Source of the DNA: an uncultured Oscillospiraceae bacterium
GTDB taxonomy: Bacteria; Bacillota; Clostridia; Oscillospirales; Oscillospiraceae
Length of the DNA stretch: 5,390 nucleotides
Assembly: GCA_944385455.1 (NCBI GenBank)
Contig: CALWXI010000222.1
Location: forward strand, 1 to 5,390
Direction: 5' to 3'
Positions 1 to 5,390 of this stretch are shown here, one piece after another. The first letter of the stretch is position 1. Every line of letters begins with the position of its first letter. The notes under the pieces are model-generated. The model did no database searches. It worked only from the letters and a program-made list of their open reading frames with translations, and was not told the DNA's origin. A program made the position numbers and the translations under genes.

Positions 1-40
1 TCAAATTTAACTTGAATTTCCAAAAGGAGAAGCGTGCAGA

Positions 41-1654
41 ATGGATACCGTCTACATCACCGGACACCGCAACCCCGATACCGACTCCATCATCTCCTCC
101 ATGGCCTACGCCGCCCTGAAAAACGCCTTGGGCGGACGGCAGTACAAGGCGGCCCGGCTGGGGCAGATCAGCGACGAGACCCAGATCGTGCTGGACCGCT
201 TCGGTGTGGAGCCCCCCCGGCTCCTTACCGACGTGCGCACCCAGGTCCGGGATCTGGATTACGACACGCCCCCCACCCTGTCTCCCTCCGCCACCATCAG
301 CCGGGGCTGGCAGATGATGCAGGCGGACAAGATCTCCGCCCTTCCGGTGGCCAATGAGGACGGCACGCTGTACGGCATGCTCTCCGCGGGAGACGTGGCC
401 AACTACGACATGACCTCCGTCCGCAACCCCCGGGTGCGGCACATGCCGGTCTATAACCTTCTCTCCGTGCTGGAGGGGCAGATCGTCAATGAGGGCAGCG
501 AGATGTGGGAGGAGGTCTCCGGCGCGGTGACCATCGCCCTGCCCGTGGGCCGGGAGAATCTGATGTTCTCCGACCGGGATACCATCGTGGTGTGCGGCGA
601 CCAGCCGGACATGATCCGCCGGGCGCTGGAGCTGCAGGTCAGCTGTGTGCTGGTGTGTCAGGCGGAGGTGAGCCAGGAGCTTCTGGAGATGGGCGGCAAG
701 ACATGCATCATCGCCACGCCCTATGATCCCTACCGGGCGGTGCGCCTCATTCACCACGCCATGCCCATCTCCAGCATCTGCAAGAGAGAGGACATGGTCT
801 GCTTCCATCTGGACGACTATGTGGACGACGTGCAGAACAGCGTCCTGGAAAGCCGCTTCCGCTCCTATCCCATCCTGGATGAGAACGAACGGGTGGTGGG
901 GACGCTCTCCCGCTTCCATCTGCTGCGTCCCCGGCGCAAGCGGGTGATCCTCATGGACCATAACGAGCGGGCCCAGTCCGTCATGGGATTGGAGCAGGCG
1001 GAGATCCTGGAGATCGTGGACCATCACCGCCTGGCGGACATCGAGACCAAGAATCCCATCTACGTGCGCAACGAGCCGGTGGGCAGCACCACCACCATCG
1101 TGGGCGGCATGTACCAGGAGAAGGGCCTCATGCCCACGGCCAAGATGGCCGGCCTCATGGCCGCGGCCATCGTCTCCGACACCGTCATGTTCAAGTCCCC
1201 CACCTGCACCCAGCGGGACATCGACATGGCCAACCGCATGGCCCGCATCGCCAATGTCTCCCTGGAGGAGCTGGGCAAGGCCATCTTCTCCGCCACCAGC
1301 GGGGACGACAAGTCCGTGGAGGCCATGCTCCGCACAGACTACAAGGAGTTCCACATCGCCGGTCACGACCTGGCGGTCAGCCAGATCACCTGCATGGACT
1401 CCGAGCGGCTGCTGGGCCGGAAGGACGAGTTCCTGGCGGCCATGGGCGCCATCCGGAAGGACCGGCACTTCAACACGGTGGTGCTGATGATCACCGATGT
1501 GCTGCTGGAGGGCACGCAGCTGCTGTTCGTGGGAGACGAGGACACCATCCGCCAGGCCTTCAACATCAAGCACGCGGAAAACTGCGCGTTCCTTCCCAAG
1601 ATCATGTCCCGGAAAAAGCAGGTCATCCCCATGCTCTCCGCCCTTTGGGGCTGA
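41..1654 (+). CDS. ppaC: Manganese-dependent inorganic pyrophosphatase (family II) with CBS-DRTGG-CBS regulatory insert
   Basis: This cytosolic enzyme hydrolyses pyrophosphate to two phosphates and so pulls biosynthetic reactions forward. The 537-residue product shows the DHH-family metal motifs in order: GHRNPDTDS (H9, D13, D15), DHNE (D306, H307) and DHHR (D327-H329). GSTTTI follows at 348-353, the AIVSDT segment with D380 at 376-381, and the C-terminal substrate-binding SRKKQ at 523-527. Residues of about 66-125 and 245-298 look like two CBS domains, and the stretch between them (about 126-245) fits a DRTGG domain. Plain family II enzymes are near 310 residues, so the extra length is this insert. 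In characterised CBS-pyrophosphatases, AMP and ADP inhibit, while ATP and diadenosine polyphosphates activate. All key residues are present, so it should be active. The ATG follows AAAAGGAGA at 22-30 by ten bases. Its promoter is probably left of the window. A terminator follows ten bases after the stop, so it is the last gene of its transcript and may be the only one. Confidence 0.97.
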   Translation: MDTVYITGHRNPDTDSIISSMAYAALKNALGGRQYKAARLGQISDETQIVLDRFGVEPPRLLTDVRTQVRDLDYDTPPTLSPSATISRGWQMMQADKISALPVANEDGTLYGMLSAGDVANYDMTSVRNPRVRHMPVYNLLSVLEGQIVNEGSEMWEEVSGAVTIALPVGRENLMFSDRDTIVVCGDQPDMIRRALELQVSCVLVCQAEVSQELLEMGGKTCIIATPYDPYRAVRLIHHAMPISSICKREDMVCFHLDDYVDDVQNSVLESRFRSYPILDENERVVGTLSRFHLLRPRRKRVILMDHNERAQSVMGLEQAEILEIVDHHRLADIETKNPIYVRNEPVGSTTTIVGGMYQEKGLMPTAKMAGLMAAAIVSDTVMFKSPTCTQRDIDMANRMARIANVSLEELGKAIFSATSGDDKSVEAMLRTDYKEFHIAGHDLAVSQITCMDSERLLGRKDEFLAAMGAIRKDRHFNTVVLMITDVLLEGTQLLFVGDEDTIRQAFNIKHAENCAFLPKIMSRKKQVIPMLSALWG

Positions 1655-1663
1655 GTGTGGCCG

Positions 1664-1712
1664 AAACAGCCTCCCCGAAGCGCCAGCGGCGCTTCGGGGA
1701 GGCTGTTTTTTT
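1664..1712 (+). terminator. Intrinsic terminator of the pyrophosphatase gene
   Basis: A perfect 21-bp GC-rich stem (left arm 1664-1684, right arm 1688-1708) closes on a three-base loop, AGC, and runs into seven Ts at 1706-1712. This is a strong Rho-independent terminator for plus-strand transcription. Read on the minus strand, the same hairpin is followed only by TTTCGG, so it could stop the converging GntR/ABC operon as well, but less efficiently. Confidence 0.93.
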
Positions 1713-1806
1713 ATCGTTTGCCCCCCTGGAGCAGGGCGGCGGCCAGCAGCTCCAGCGCCGCGGTCAGATCCTCGGGGCTGGGCTGCGGGAAAGCGGGGCG
1801 ATCCAT
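1711..1806 (-). CDS. Possible small protein of 31 residues at the end of the GntR/ABC operon
   Basis: I do not recognise this product. The reading frame begins at an ATG 14 bases after the permease stop. It is preceded by a near-perfect GAGGAGG at 1816-1822, nine bases from the ATG, which overlaps the permease stop codon and suggests coupled translation. The peptide starts MDRPAFPQPSPEDL and ends in ALLQGGKR. Residues of about 11-27 would form one leucine/alanine-rich helix, capped by SPED and partly hydrophobic, with only a few charges. No signal peptide is seen, and the helix is short for a membrane span. Its TAA stop lies in the T-run of the opposing terminator. It could be a small partner or regulator of the exporter, or a chance frame; the strong, well-spaced ribosome binding site is the main argument for a real gene. 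Confidence 0.45.
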   Translation of the reverse strand: MDRPAFPQPSPEDLTAALELLAAALLQGGKR

Positions 1807-1815
1807 AATGCTGCG

Positions 1816-1822
1816 CCTCCTC
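1816..1822 (-). promoter_or_regulatory. Ribosome binding site of the 31-codon small gene
   Basis: Read on the minus strand the bases are GAGGAGG, a near-perfect anti-Shine-Dalgarno match, nine bases before an ATG. The site overlaps the permease TGA (1821-1823). No recognised gene follows other than the 31-codon frame, so this site is what supports calling that frame. Confidence 0.5.
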
Positions 1823-2414
1823 ACCGGCTGCGCCGGGCGTACCACCGCATGGACAGCGGTACGGAGACGGCTGTCAGCACCAGCGATACCGGCACCACCA
1901 GCCATACCGCGGCGGGCAGGGCGTTGCTGGCGCTTTCCGCGATGCCGCTCAGGGCCCCGGTGGAACCGCACACCAGAAAGATGATGAGGAACATGATGAG
2001 CCGTCCGCGTTCCACGCCGAAGCGGAAGATCAGCGGCAGCGTGATGGCCAGTGTGGAGACGCAGGCGAAGAACGCCGCCAGCAGTGCGGCGGGAGCGGCG
2101 GCGCGGTGGAACGCCAGGGAGAAGGCCGTCTGCAGCACCAGGGAGACAAGGCATGCCCCCGCCCCGCCGATCCAGCCCAGGGCGTACCGGCTCAGCACCA
2201 GGTCCCGGACGGAGTAGGGCATCATGGCCGCCAGCTGGTCCCACTTGCTGCGCTCGTCGTAGGCCACGCAGGAATAGGGCAGCAGCGCCGCGTAGGTCAC
2301 GGCGAACACCATGTTGTAGCCGCCGGGCAGGGCGGAAAAGACCAGGATCACCAGAAGAAAATACCGCATCTGCTTCCACAGCACGTAAAAATCCTTCAGC
2401 AGCAGCGCTTTCAT
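1821..2414 (-). CDS. ABC-2 type transporter permease subunit
   Basis: This is the membrane half of an ABC exporter and would pair as a dimer with the ATPase encoded just upstream. The 197-residue protein begins MKALLLKDFYVLWKQ, the short cytosolic start usual for this family, and has about six hydrophobic segments (near 17-30, 34-52, 77-101, 106-130, 137-157 and 165-187). The loop at 52-77, YDERSKWDQ followed by MPYSVRDLVLSRY, is typical of the ABC2_membrane_5-like permeases found beside GntR regulators. It ends in a basic tail, RWYARRSR. The ATG overlaps the ATPase stop by four bases (ATGA) and has AAGGAG at 2425-2430, ten bases upstream. A longer frame opens at 2678, but its extra 88 residues are low-complexity shadow of the ATPase gene. 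The exported substrate cannot be told from sequence. Confidence 0.91.
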   Translation of the reverse strand: MKALLLKDFYVLWKQMRYFLLVILVFSALPGGYNMVFAVTYAALLPYSCVAYDERSKWDQLAAMMPYSVRDLVLSRYALGWIGGAGACLVSLVLQTAFSLAFHRAAAPAALLAAFFACVSTLAITLPLIFRFGVERGRLIMFLIIFLVCGSTGALSGIAESASNALPAAVWLVVPVSLVLTAVSVPLSMRWYARRSR

Positions 2415-3265
2415 CCGAGCTTCACTCCTTTCGCCAAAAAGAGGATCACGTCCTCCACCGTGGGCCGTTCCAGCATCAGCGTGGCAGGCACATCGTCCCG
2501 CCGCACCAGGCACCGCACGCCGCCGTAGCTCCGGTCCTCCCGGCCCACCACTGCCGCCGGGTCCAGGCTCTCCGCCTGGTCTGCGGTGCCGGCAAAAATG
2601 GCATAGCGTTCCAGCAATGCATCCTTCTCCTCGCAGAAGAGGAGTTTCCCCTGGTGGAGGAACGCGATATAGTCGCAAAGCTTCTCCAGGTCCGAGAGGA
2701 TGTGGGAGGAGATGAGGATGGAGTGGTCCTCCTGCCGGGTGAAGTCGGAGAAGATATCCAGCACCTGGTCCCGGACGATGGGGTCCAGGCCCGCGGTGGC
2801 CTCATCCAGCACCAGCAGCCGGGGGGCGTGAGACAGCGCCACGGCGATGGCGAGCTTCATCCGCATGCCCCGGGAGTAGTCCTTGAAGGGCTTCTTCTCC
2901 GGAAGCTCGAAGCGGTCCAGATACTGCCGGAACTGATCGCCGTCCCAGCGGCGGTAGGTTTTCGCCATCACACGGCCCACCTGGGCGGCGCTGAGGACCT
3001 CCGGGAAATAGGCTTCATCCAGCACCACCCCGACGTCCTCCTTCACGGCCTGGAACTCCGGGGAGGCGGTGTCCACCCCCAGCACGGCGGCGCTGCCGCC
3101 GTCGGGGCGCAGGGCGTTCATCAAAAGACGGATGGTGGTGGATTTTCCGGCGCCGTTTTCACCCACCAGGCCGCAGATGGTGCCCTCCGGCACCTCCAGC
3201 GTCAGATCCCGGATGGCGAACGAGCCGAAGGATTTGCAGATATGATTCAGGGCAATGGCATTCAT
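2411..3265 (-). CDS. ABC transporter ATP-binding protein (YtrB-like)
   Basis: This ATPase powers the exporter formed with the downstream permease, at the inner face of the membrane. The 284-residue protein has Walker A GENGAGKST at 35-43, Walker B LLVLDE ending at D154-E155, D-loop AGLDP at 158-162 and the switch histidine in SSH at 186-188. Two motifs are off-consensus. The signature reads YSRGM at 130-134 instead of LSGGQ, and the expected Q-loop region reads VVLDEAYFPE (80-89), with D83 where glutamine is usual. Both variants recall ATPases in GntR-linked exporters and probably mark this subfamily rather than a defect. Residues from about 220 to the end form a C-terminal extension. The ATG overlaps the GntR stop by four bases and has GAGGAGGAA at 3271-3279, so the three genes are one translationally coupled unit. 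Confidence 0.96.
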   Translation of the reverse strand: MNAIALNHICKSFGSFAIRDLTLEVPEGTICGLVGENGAGKSTTIRLLMNALRPDGGSAAVLGVDTASPEFQAVKEDVGVVLDEAYFPEVLSAAQVGRVMAKTYRRWDGDQFRQYLDRFELPEKKPFKDYSRGMRMKLAIAVALSHAPRLLVLDEATAGLDPIVRDQVLDIFSDFTRQEDHSILISSHILSDLEKLCDYIAFLHQGKLLFCEEKDALLERYAIFAGTADQAESLDPAAVVGREDRSYGGVRCLVRRDDVPATLMLERPTVEDVILFLAKGVKLG

Positions 3266-3642
3266 GTCGATTCCTCCTCGGACAGTAGCTCCAGCATGCG
3301 TACAAGGTCCTGCGGCGTCAGACCGCAGCCCCGGGCCAGCTCCAGCGCGGCGGCGAGATGCTCCTCCAGCTCCTTTTGCCGCTGTTCCCGGATGAGGTCC
3401 AGATTCTCCTCCGCCACAAAGCAGCCCTTGCCCGCCATGGTGTAAATGAGGCCCTGGGCTTCCAGCTCGTCATAGGCCCGCTTGGTGGTGATGACGGAGA
3501 TCTTCAGGTCCTTGGCCAGGGCCCGGATGGAGGGCAGCGCCTCTCCCGGCCGCAGGGTGCCGGAGACGATCTGCGACTTGATCTGGGAGAAGATCTGCTC
3601 GTAGATGGGCTGGCTGGTGGTGTTTCGGATGATGAGTTCCAT
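3262..3642 (-). CDS. GntR family transcriptional regulator, YtrA-like subfamily
   Basis: This DNA-binding repressor probably controls its own operon. The 126-residue protein has the GntR winged helix-turn-helix at about 11-77, with the hallmark segments PIYEQIFSQIKSQIVSG, LRPGEALPSIRALAKDL, TTKRAYDELEAQGL and GKGCFV. A short helical tail (about 80-120) follows in place of the large ligand-binding domain of other GntR groups; this compact form is typical of YtrA-type regulators, which dimerise through the tail. The ATG at 3642 is chosen because GGAGG lies seven bases upstream (3650-3654) and the motif alignment starts there. An in-frame ATG at 3732 would add 30 residues encoded across the promoter itself. 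It is the first gene of the operon and overlaps the ATPase gene by four bases. The inducer is unknown; relatives respond to cell-envelope antibiotics. Confidence 0.94.
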   Translation of the reverse strand: MELIIRNTTSQPIYEQIFSQIKSQIVSGTLRPGEALPSIRALAKDLKISVITTKRAYDELEAQGLIYTMAGKGCFVAEENLDLIREQRQKELEEHLAAALELARGCGLTPQDLVRMLELLSEEEST

Positions 3643-3649
3643 GGAAGTG

Positions 3650-3654
3650 CCTCC
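3650..3654 (-). promoter_or_regulatory. Ribosome binding site deciding the GntR start
   Basis: The minus strand reads GGAGG here, seven bases before the ATG at 3642. It favours the 126-residue product over the 156-residue one, whose ATG at 3732 lies upstream of the predicted promoter. Confidence 0.8.
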
Positions 3655-3659
3655 GTTCG

Positions 3660-3686
3660 TACTGTACATGTACAGTATATACAGTA
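3660..3686 (-). promoter_or_regulatory. Probable GntR operator: 18-bp palindrome plus a third half-site
   Basis: Bases 3660-3677 form a perfect palindrome, TACTGTACATGTACAGTA. A further copy of the half-site TACAGTA lies at 3680-3686, in direct orientation to the copy at 3671-3677, with starts nine bases apart. The array covers the predicted -10 box and start point of the GntR/ABC operon, the right place for a repressor. Inverted repeats in this position are the usual targets of YtrA-type GntR dimers. That this protein binds here is inferred from position and symmetry. Confidence 0.78.
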
Positions 3687-3701
3687 TGCACAGAATGTCA
3701 A
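3674..3701 (-). promoter_or_regulatory. Sigma-70/SigA-type promoter of the GntR/ABC operon
   Basis: On the minus strand a perfect -35 box, TTGACA (3696-3701), is followed after 16 bases by TATACT (3674-3679), one base from the -10 consensus. Transcription would start near 3667, inside the palindrome, and leave a leader of about 25 bases before the GntR ATG. The near-consensus boxes suggest a strong promoter held down by a repressor. Confidence 0.85.
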
Positions 3702-3739
3702 GGGGGTTTTGAAAATTTTCTTTTGTGGGCAATGCACCT

Positions 3740-3767
3740 TTGAATCTGCGGCAAATTATGATATACT
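3740..3767 (+). promoter_or_regulatory. Promoter of the LRR/DUF2201 operon with extended -10
   Basis: TTGAAT (3740-3745, four of six matches to the -35 consensus) is followed after 16 bases by TATACT (3762-3767). The -10 box is preceded by TGA, giving an extended -10 element (TGnTATACT). Transcription would start near 3774, about 27 bases before the TTG start. The promoter diverges from the GntR promoter. The operator array lies more than 50 bases upstream of this -35, so direct repression by GntR is not evident. Confidence 0.66.
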
Positions 3768-3784
3768 TCCACCCGAGACTGTAA

Positions 3785-3792
3785 AAGGGAGG
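3785..3792 (+). promoter_or_regulatory. Ribosome binding site supporting a TTG start
   Basis: AAGGGAGG lies eight bases before the TTG at 3801. No ATG or GTG at a suitable distance competes with it, so the site decides the start of the LRR-like gene. Confidence 0.8.
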
Positions 3793-3800
3793 CAGCGGCC

Positions 3801-4781
3801 TTGGAGCGCGTCAGCGGTGTCAGCAACTGGAAACTGCGCATCCGCCGGGAGGCGGAGGGCATCACGATCCTGCAGGCGGCGTCCTGCGACACGGCGGCGG
3901 CGCTGCCGGACACCCTTTTCGGCCTGCCGGTGACAGAGCTGGGCAACCACGCCCTGGCCCCCGGCTGGGCCGCCCCGGAGGGCGAGGAGGTGCTGGTGAC
4001 TTGCGGGCCGCTGGGAGCGGAGGCGGAGTGGGACAACCGGCGCCTGGAGGAGCTGACGCTGCCGTCGGGCCTTCTGCGGGTGGGGGATTACGCCCTGCTC
4101 AACTGCAGCGCCCTGCATACCCTGCGCCTTCACGACGCCATCTGCTACTGGAGCGGCGGGGCGCTGATGAACTGCCGGTCCCTGCAGACGTTCCATATCA
4201 CCCGGGTGGGGGAGGAGCAGCGGGAGTCTCTGGCCTACTTCAACGACGAGCTGAGCCGGGAGCTGGACGTGACCATCGTGGACGCGGCGGGCCGCACCGC
4301 CCGGCTGCTGTTCCCGGAGTTTCTGGAGGTCTACGAGGAAAACTGTCCGGCCCACCACTTCGACTACAATATTTACGGCGCGGGGTATCCCTACCATCAC
4401 TGCTTCCATCAGAAGAAGCTCAGCTACAAGGTCTATGACGGCTTGTGGCGGGCCTTTCTGGGCATGGAGCACGAGGAGGACGCGGCGCTGCGGCTGGCCT
4501 GGTGGCGGCTGCGGTATCCGGTGGAGCTGTCGGAGCGGGCGGAGGCGTCGTACCTCGACTATCTCCGCCGCCATGTGCCGGAGGCGGCGGGGTGGCTGCT
4601 TTCCCGGCGGGACGTGCCGGGGCTGCGCTTTCTGCTGGAGCGGGCGGACCCGGACCGGGACACCCTGGCCCGGGCCTGCGGCGATGCCCGCCGGGCCGGG
4701 GCCACGGAGGCCCTGGCGCTGCTGCTGGAGCACCGGCACCGCCGGTTCCCCTCCGGCGGGGAGAAGCGATTTGATCTGTGA
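3801..4781 (+). CDS. Cytosolic BspA-like leucine-rich-repeat protein with ankyrin-like C-terminus
   Basis: The biochemical role of this 326-residue protein is unknown; its parts suggest protein binding. Residues of about 18-52 (ITIL, then ALPDTLFGLPVTELGNHAL) match the opening repeat of BspA-type LRR_5 proteins. Two clear 23-residue repeats follow at 82-104 and 105-127, each ending in ALLNCSA or ALMNCRS, and a partial third starts at 128. A middle segment (about 165-215) is rich in aromatic residues, histidine and cysteine (ENCPAHHFDYN, YGAGYPYHHCFH) and has no obvious domain. The C-terminus (about 258-316) has an ankyrin-like pattern: DVPGLRFLLERADPD, then ARRAGATEALALLLEH. No signal peptide, membrane segment or cell-wall anchor is seen, unlike most BspA-like surface proteins, so it is probably cytosolic. 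It starts with TTG and is the first gene of an operon with the metallopeptidase-like gene 14 bases downstream. Confidence 0.76.
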   Translation: MERVSGVSNWKLRIRREAEGITILQAASCDTAAALPDTLFGLPVTELGNHALAPGWAAPEGEEVLVTCGPLGAEAEWDNRRLEELTLPSGLLRVGDYALLNCSALHTLRLHDAICYWSGGALMNCRSLQTFHITRVGEEQRESLAYFNDELSRELDVTIVDAAGRTARLLFPEFLEVYEENCPAHHFDYNIYGAGYPYHHCFHQKKLSYKVYDGLWRAFLGMEHEEDAALRLAWWRLRYPVELSERAEASYLDYLRRHVPEAAGWLLSRRDVPGLRFLLERADPDRDTLARACGDARRAGATEALALLLEHRHRRFPSGGEKRFDL

Positions 4782-4795
4782 AGGAGGAATTGCCC

Positions 4796-5390
4796 ATGGC
4801 GGAGACGCCGCGTGACCTCTCCGCCATCGGCGGGGAGATCCTCCATGCCAGCCGGAACGAGCTTTATATGAACCTTCCCTACATGGACGCGGCGCTGTGC
4901 GCGCTGCGGTTCGTGCCGGGAGGAGAGGTGACGCTGTCCCTGGCCACCGACGGCGAGCAGCTCTACTACGACGGGGCGTGGCTCTCGGACCGGTATCTCC
5001 GGTCCCGGACGGCGGTGAACCGGGCGTACCTCCATGTGATTCTCCACTGTATGCTGCGGCATCTGGGAAAGAAGCGGGGCAAGGTGCCCCAGCTTTGGGA
5101 CCTGGCCTGCGACGCGGCGGTGGAGAGCATTCTGGACGAGCTGGACTATCCCTGCCTGGATGAGGGCACGGTGCCCATGAAGCAGAAGTTCTGGGGGGAG
5201 TGCCGCAGGGACATGAAGGTCCTCACCGCCGAGGGCATCTACCGGCGGCTGCTGCGGCTGGGGCTTTCCGAGTACGAGCTGGCCCAGCTCCAGCGGCGGT
5301 TTCTGGCGGACGACCACGGCCTCTGGGACCGGCAGGAGGAAGGCCGGGACCAGAACCGGCGCCAGGACCAGAAGTGGAAGGATCTGGCGG
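4796..5390 (+). CDS. DUF2201-type metallopeptidase-like protein, probably with a C-terminal VWA-like domain (partial, right end cut)
   Basis: The first 198 residues are present and the frame stays open at the window edge. The segment at 75-115 has the layout of the putative metallopeptidase domain of DUF2201 proteins (COG3864 group): NRAYLHVILHCMLRH, then WDLACDAAVESIL. H80, H84 and D106 sit where metal ligands are expected. The catalytic glutamate of HEXXH is missing, since position 81 is valine. From about 168 the sequence becomes charged and Gln/Asp/Arg-rich (DRQEEGRDQNRRQDQKWKD), like the linker that leads to the C-terminal VWA-like domain in this family; that domain would lie outside the window. 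The ATG follows AAGGAGGAAT (4781-4790), which overlaps the last base of the upstream stop, so the two genes are co-transcribed. Relatives often sit beside MoxR AAA ATPases and may act as chaperones. The family call rests on motif recall. Confidence 0.74.
   Translation, partial: MAETPRDLSAIGGEILHASRNELYMNLPYMDAALCALRFVPGGEVTLSLATDGEQLYYDGAWLSDRYLRSRTAVNRAYLHVILHCMLRHLGKKRGKVPQLWDLACDAAVESILDELDYPCLDEGTVPMKQKFWGECRRDMKVLTAEGIYRRLLRLGLSEYELAQLQRRFLADDHGLWDRQEEGRDQNRRQDQKWKDLA

Noticed and set aside
1..40. An AT-rich leader that might hold the pyrophosphatase promoter.
   Set aside because: Only a ribosome binding site can be made out; no -35/-10 pair with proper spacing fits in 40 bases, so the promoter is probably further left.
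1821..2678. A 285-residue version of the permease starting at 2678.
   Set aside because: The first 88 residues are Gly/Pro/Arg-rich shadow of the ATPase gene; the start at 2414 has a ribosome binding site and the family's usual N-terminus.
2051..3445. A 464-codon open frame on the plus strand.
   Set aside because: It lies antisense to three well-supported genes, is low-complexity (Arg/Pro/His/Gln-rich), and reflects the scarcity of stop codons in GC-rich DNA.
3262..3732. A 156-residue version of the GntR protein starting at 3732.
   Set aside because: The added 30 residues are encoded across the -35 box, -10 box and operator, and the strong ribosome binding site and family alignment point to the ATG at 3642.
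3687..3740. A possible riboswitch or small RNA in the divergent intergenic region.
   Set aside because: The leaders on both sides are only about 25 bases long and no conserved stem or terminator is visible; promoter and operator elements account for the region.
3756..4739. A 327-codon open frame on the minus strand opposite the LRR-like gene.
   Set aside because: Its composition is Gln/Pro/Arg/Val-rich with no recognisable motif, and the plus-strand frame shows clear 23-residue repeats, a promoter and a ribosome binding site.
4559..5317. A 252-codon open frame on the minus strand opposite the metallopeptidase-like gene.
   Set aside because: No ribosome binding site or domain is seen and it spans the junction of two coupled plus-strand genes, so it is a GC-driven shadow.

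Overview
The window is high-GC, densely packed bacterial DNA. The likely source is a Clostridia-class Firmicute, possibly a gut Oscillospiraceae relative. This rests on gene content: a CBS/DRTGG-type family II pyrophosphatase, a YtrA-like GntR regulator with a one-ATPase/one-permease ABC exporter, and a BspA-like leucine-rich-repeat protein next to a DUF2201-type metallopeptidase-like protein. Strong AGGAGG ribosome binding sites fit this too. No tRNA, rRNA, CRISPR array, insertion sequence or phage gene was seen.

Layout: (1) 41-1654, plus strand, a complete manganese-dependent inorganic pyrophosphatase with an inserted nucleotide-sensing module, closed by a strong intrinsic terminator (1664-1712). 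(2) 1711-3642, minus strand, a tightly coupled operon read right to left: GntR repressor, ABC ATPase, ABC-2 permease, and then a possible 31-codon small gene. The first three genes are joined by 4-base ATGA overlaps. The small gene starts 14 bases after the permease stop, with its own strong ribosome binding site. The operon converges on the pyrophosphatase gene. (3) 3643-3800, an AT-richer divergent control region. It holds a consensus-like promoter for the GntR operon overlapped by an 18-bp perfect palindrome, and a separate plus-strand promoter with an extended -10 element. (4) 3801-5390, plus strand, a TTG-started cytosolic protein with leucine-rich and ankyrin-like parts, followed at once by a metallopeptidase-like protein that runs off the window.

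How the parts work together: the GntR protein probably represses its own operon by binding over the promoter until a signal, often envelope stress or an antibiotic in related systems, releases it and allows the exporter to be made. The pyrophosphatase is a housekeeping enzyme whose activity is tuned by adenine nucleotides. The LRR/DUF2201 pair is the least understood part. Relatives of the DUF2201 protein usually carry a C-terminal VWA-like domain and sit beside MoxR-type AAA ATPases, so the pair may belong to a MoxR-VWA chaperone-like system whose ATPase lies outside the window. The metal-site motif here reads HVILH rather than HEXXH, so classical protease activity is doubtful.
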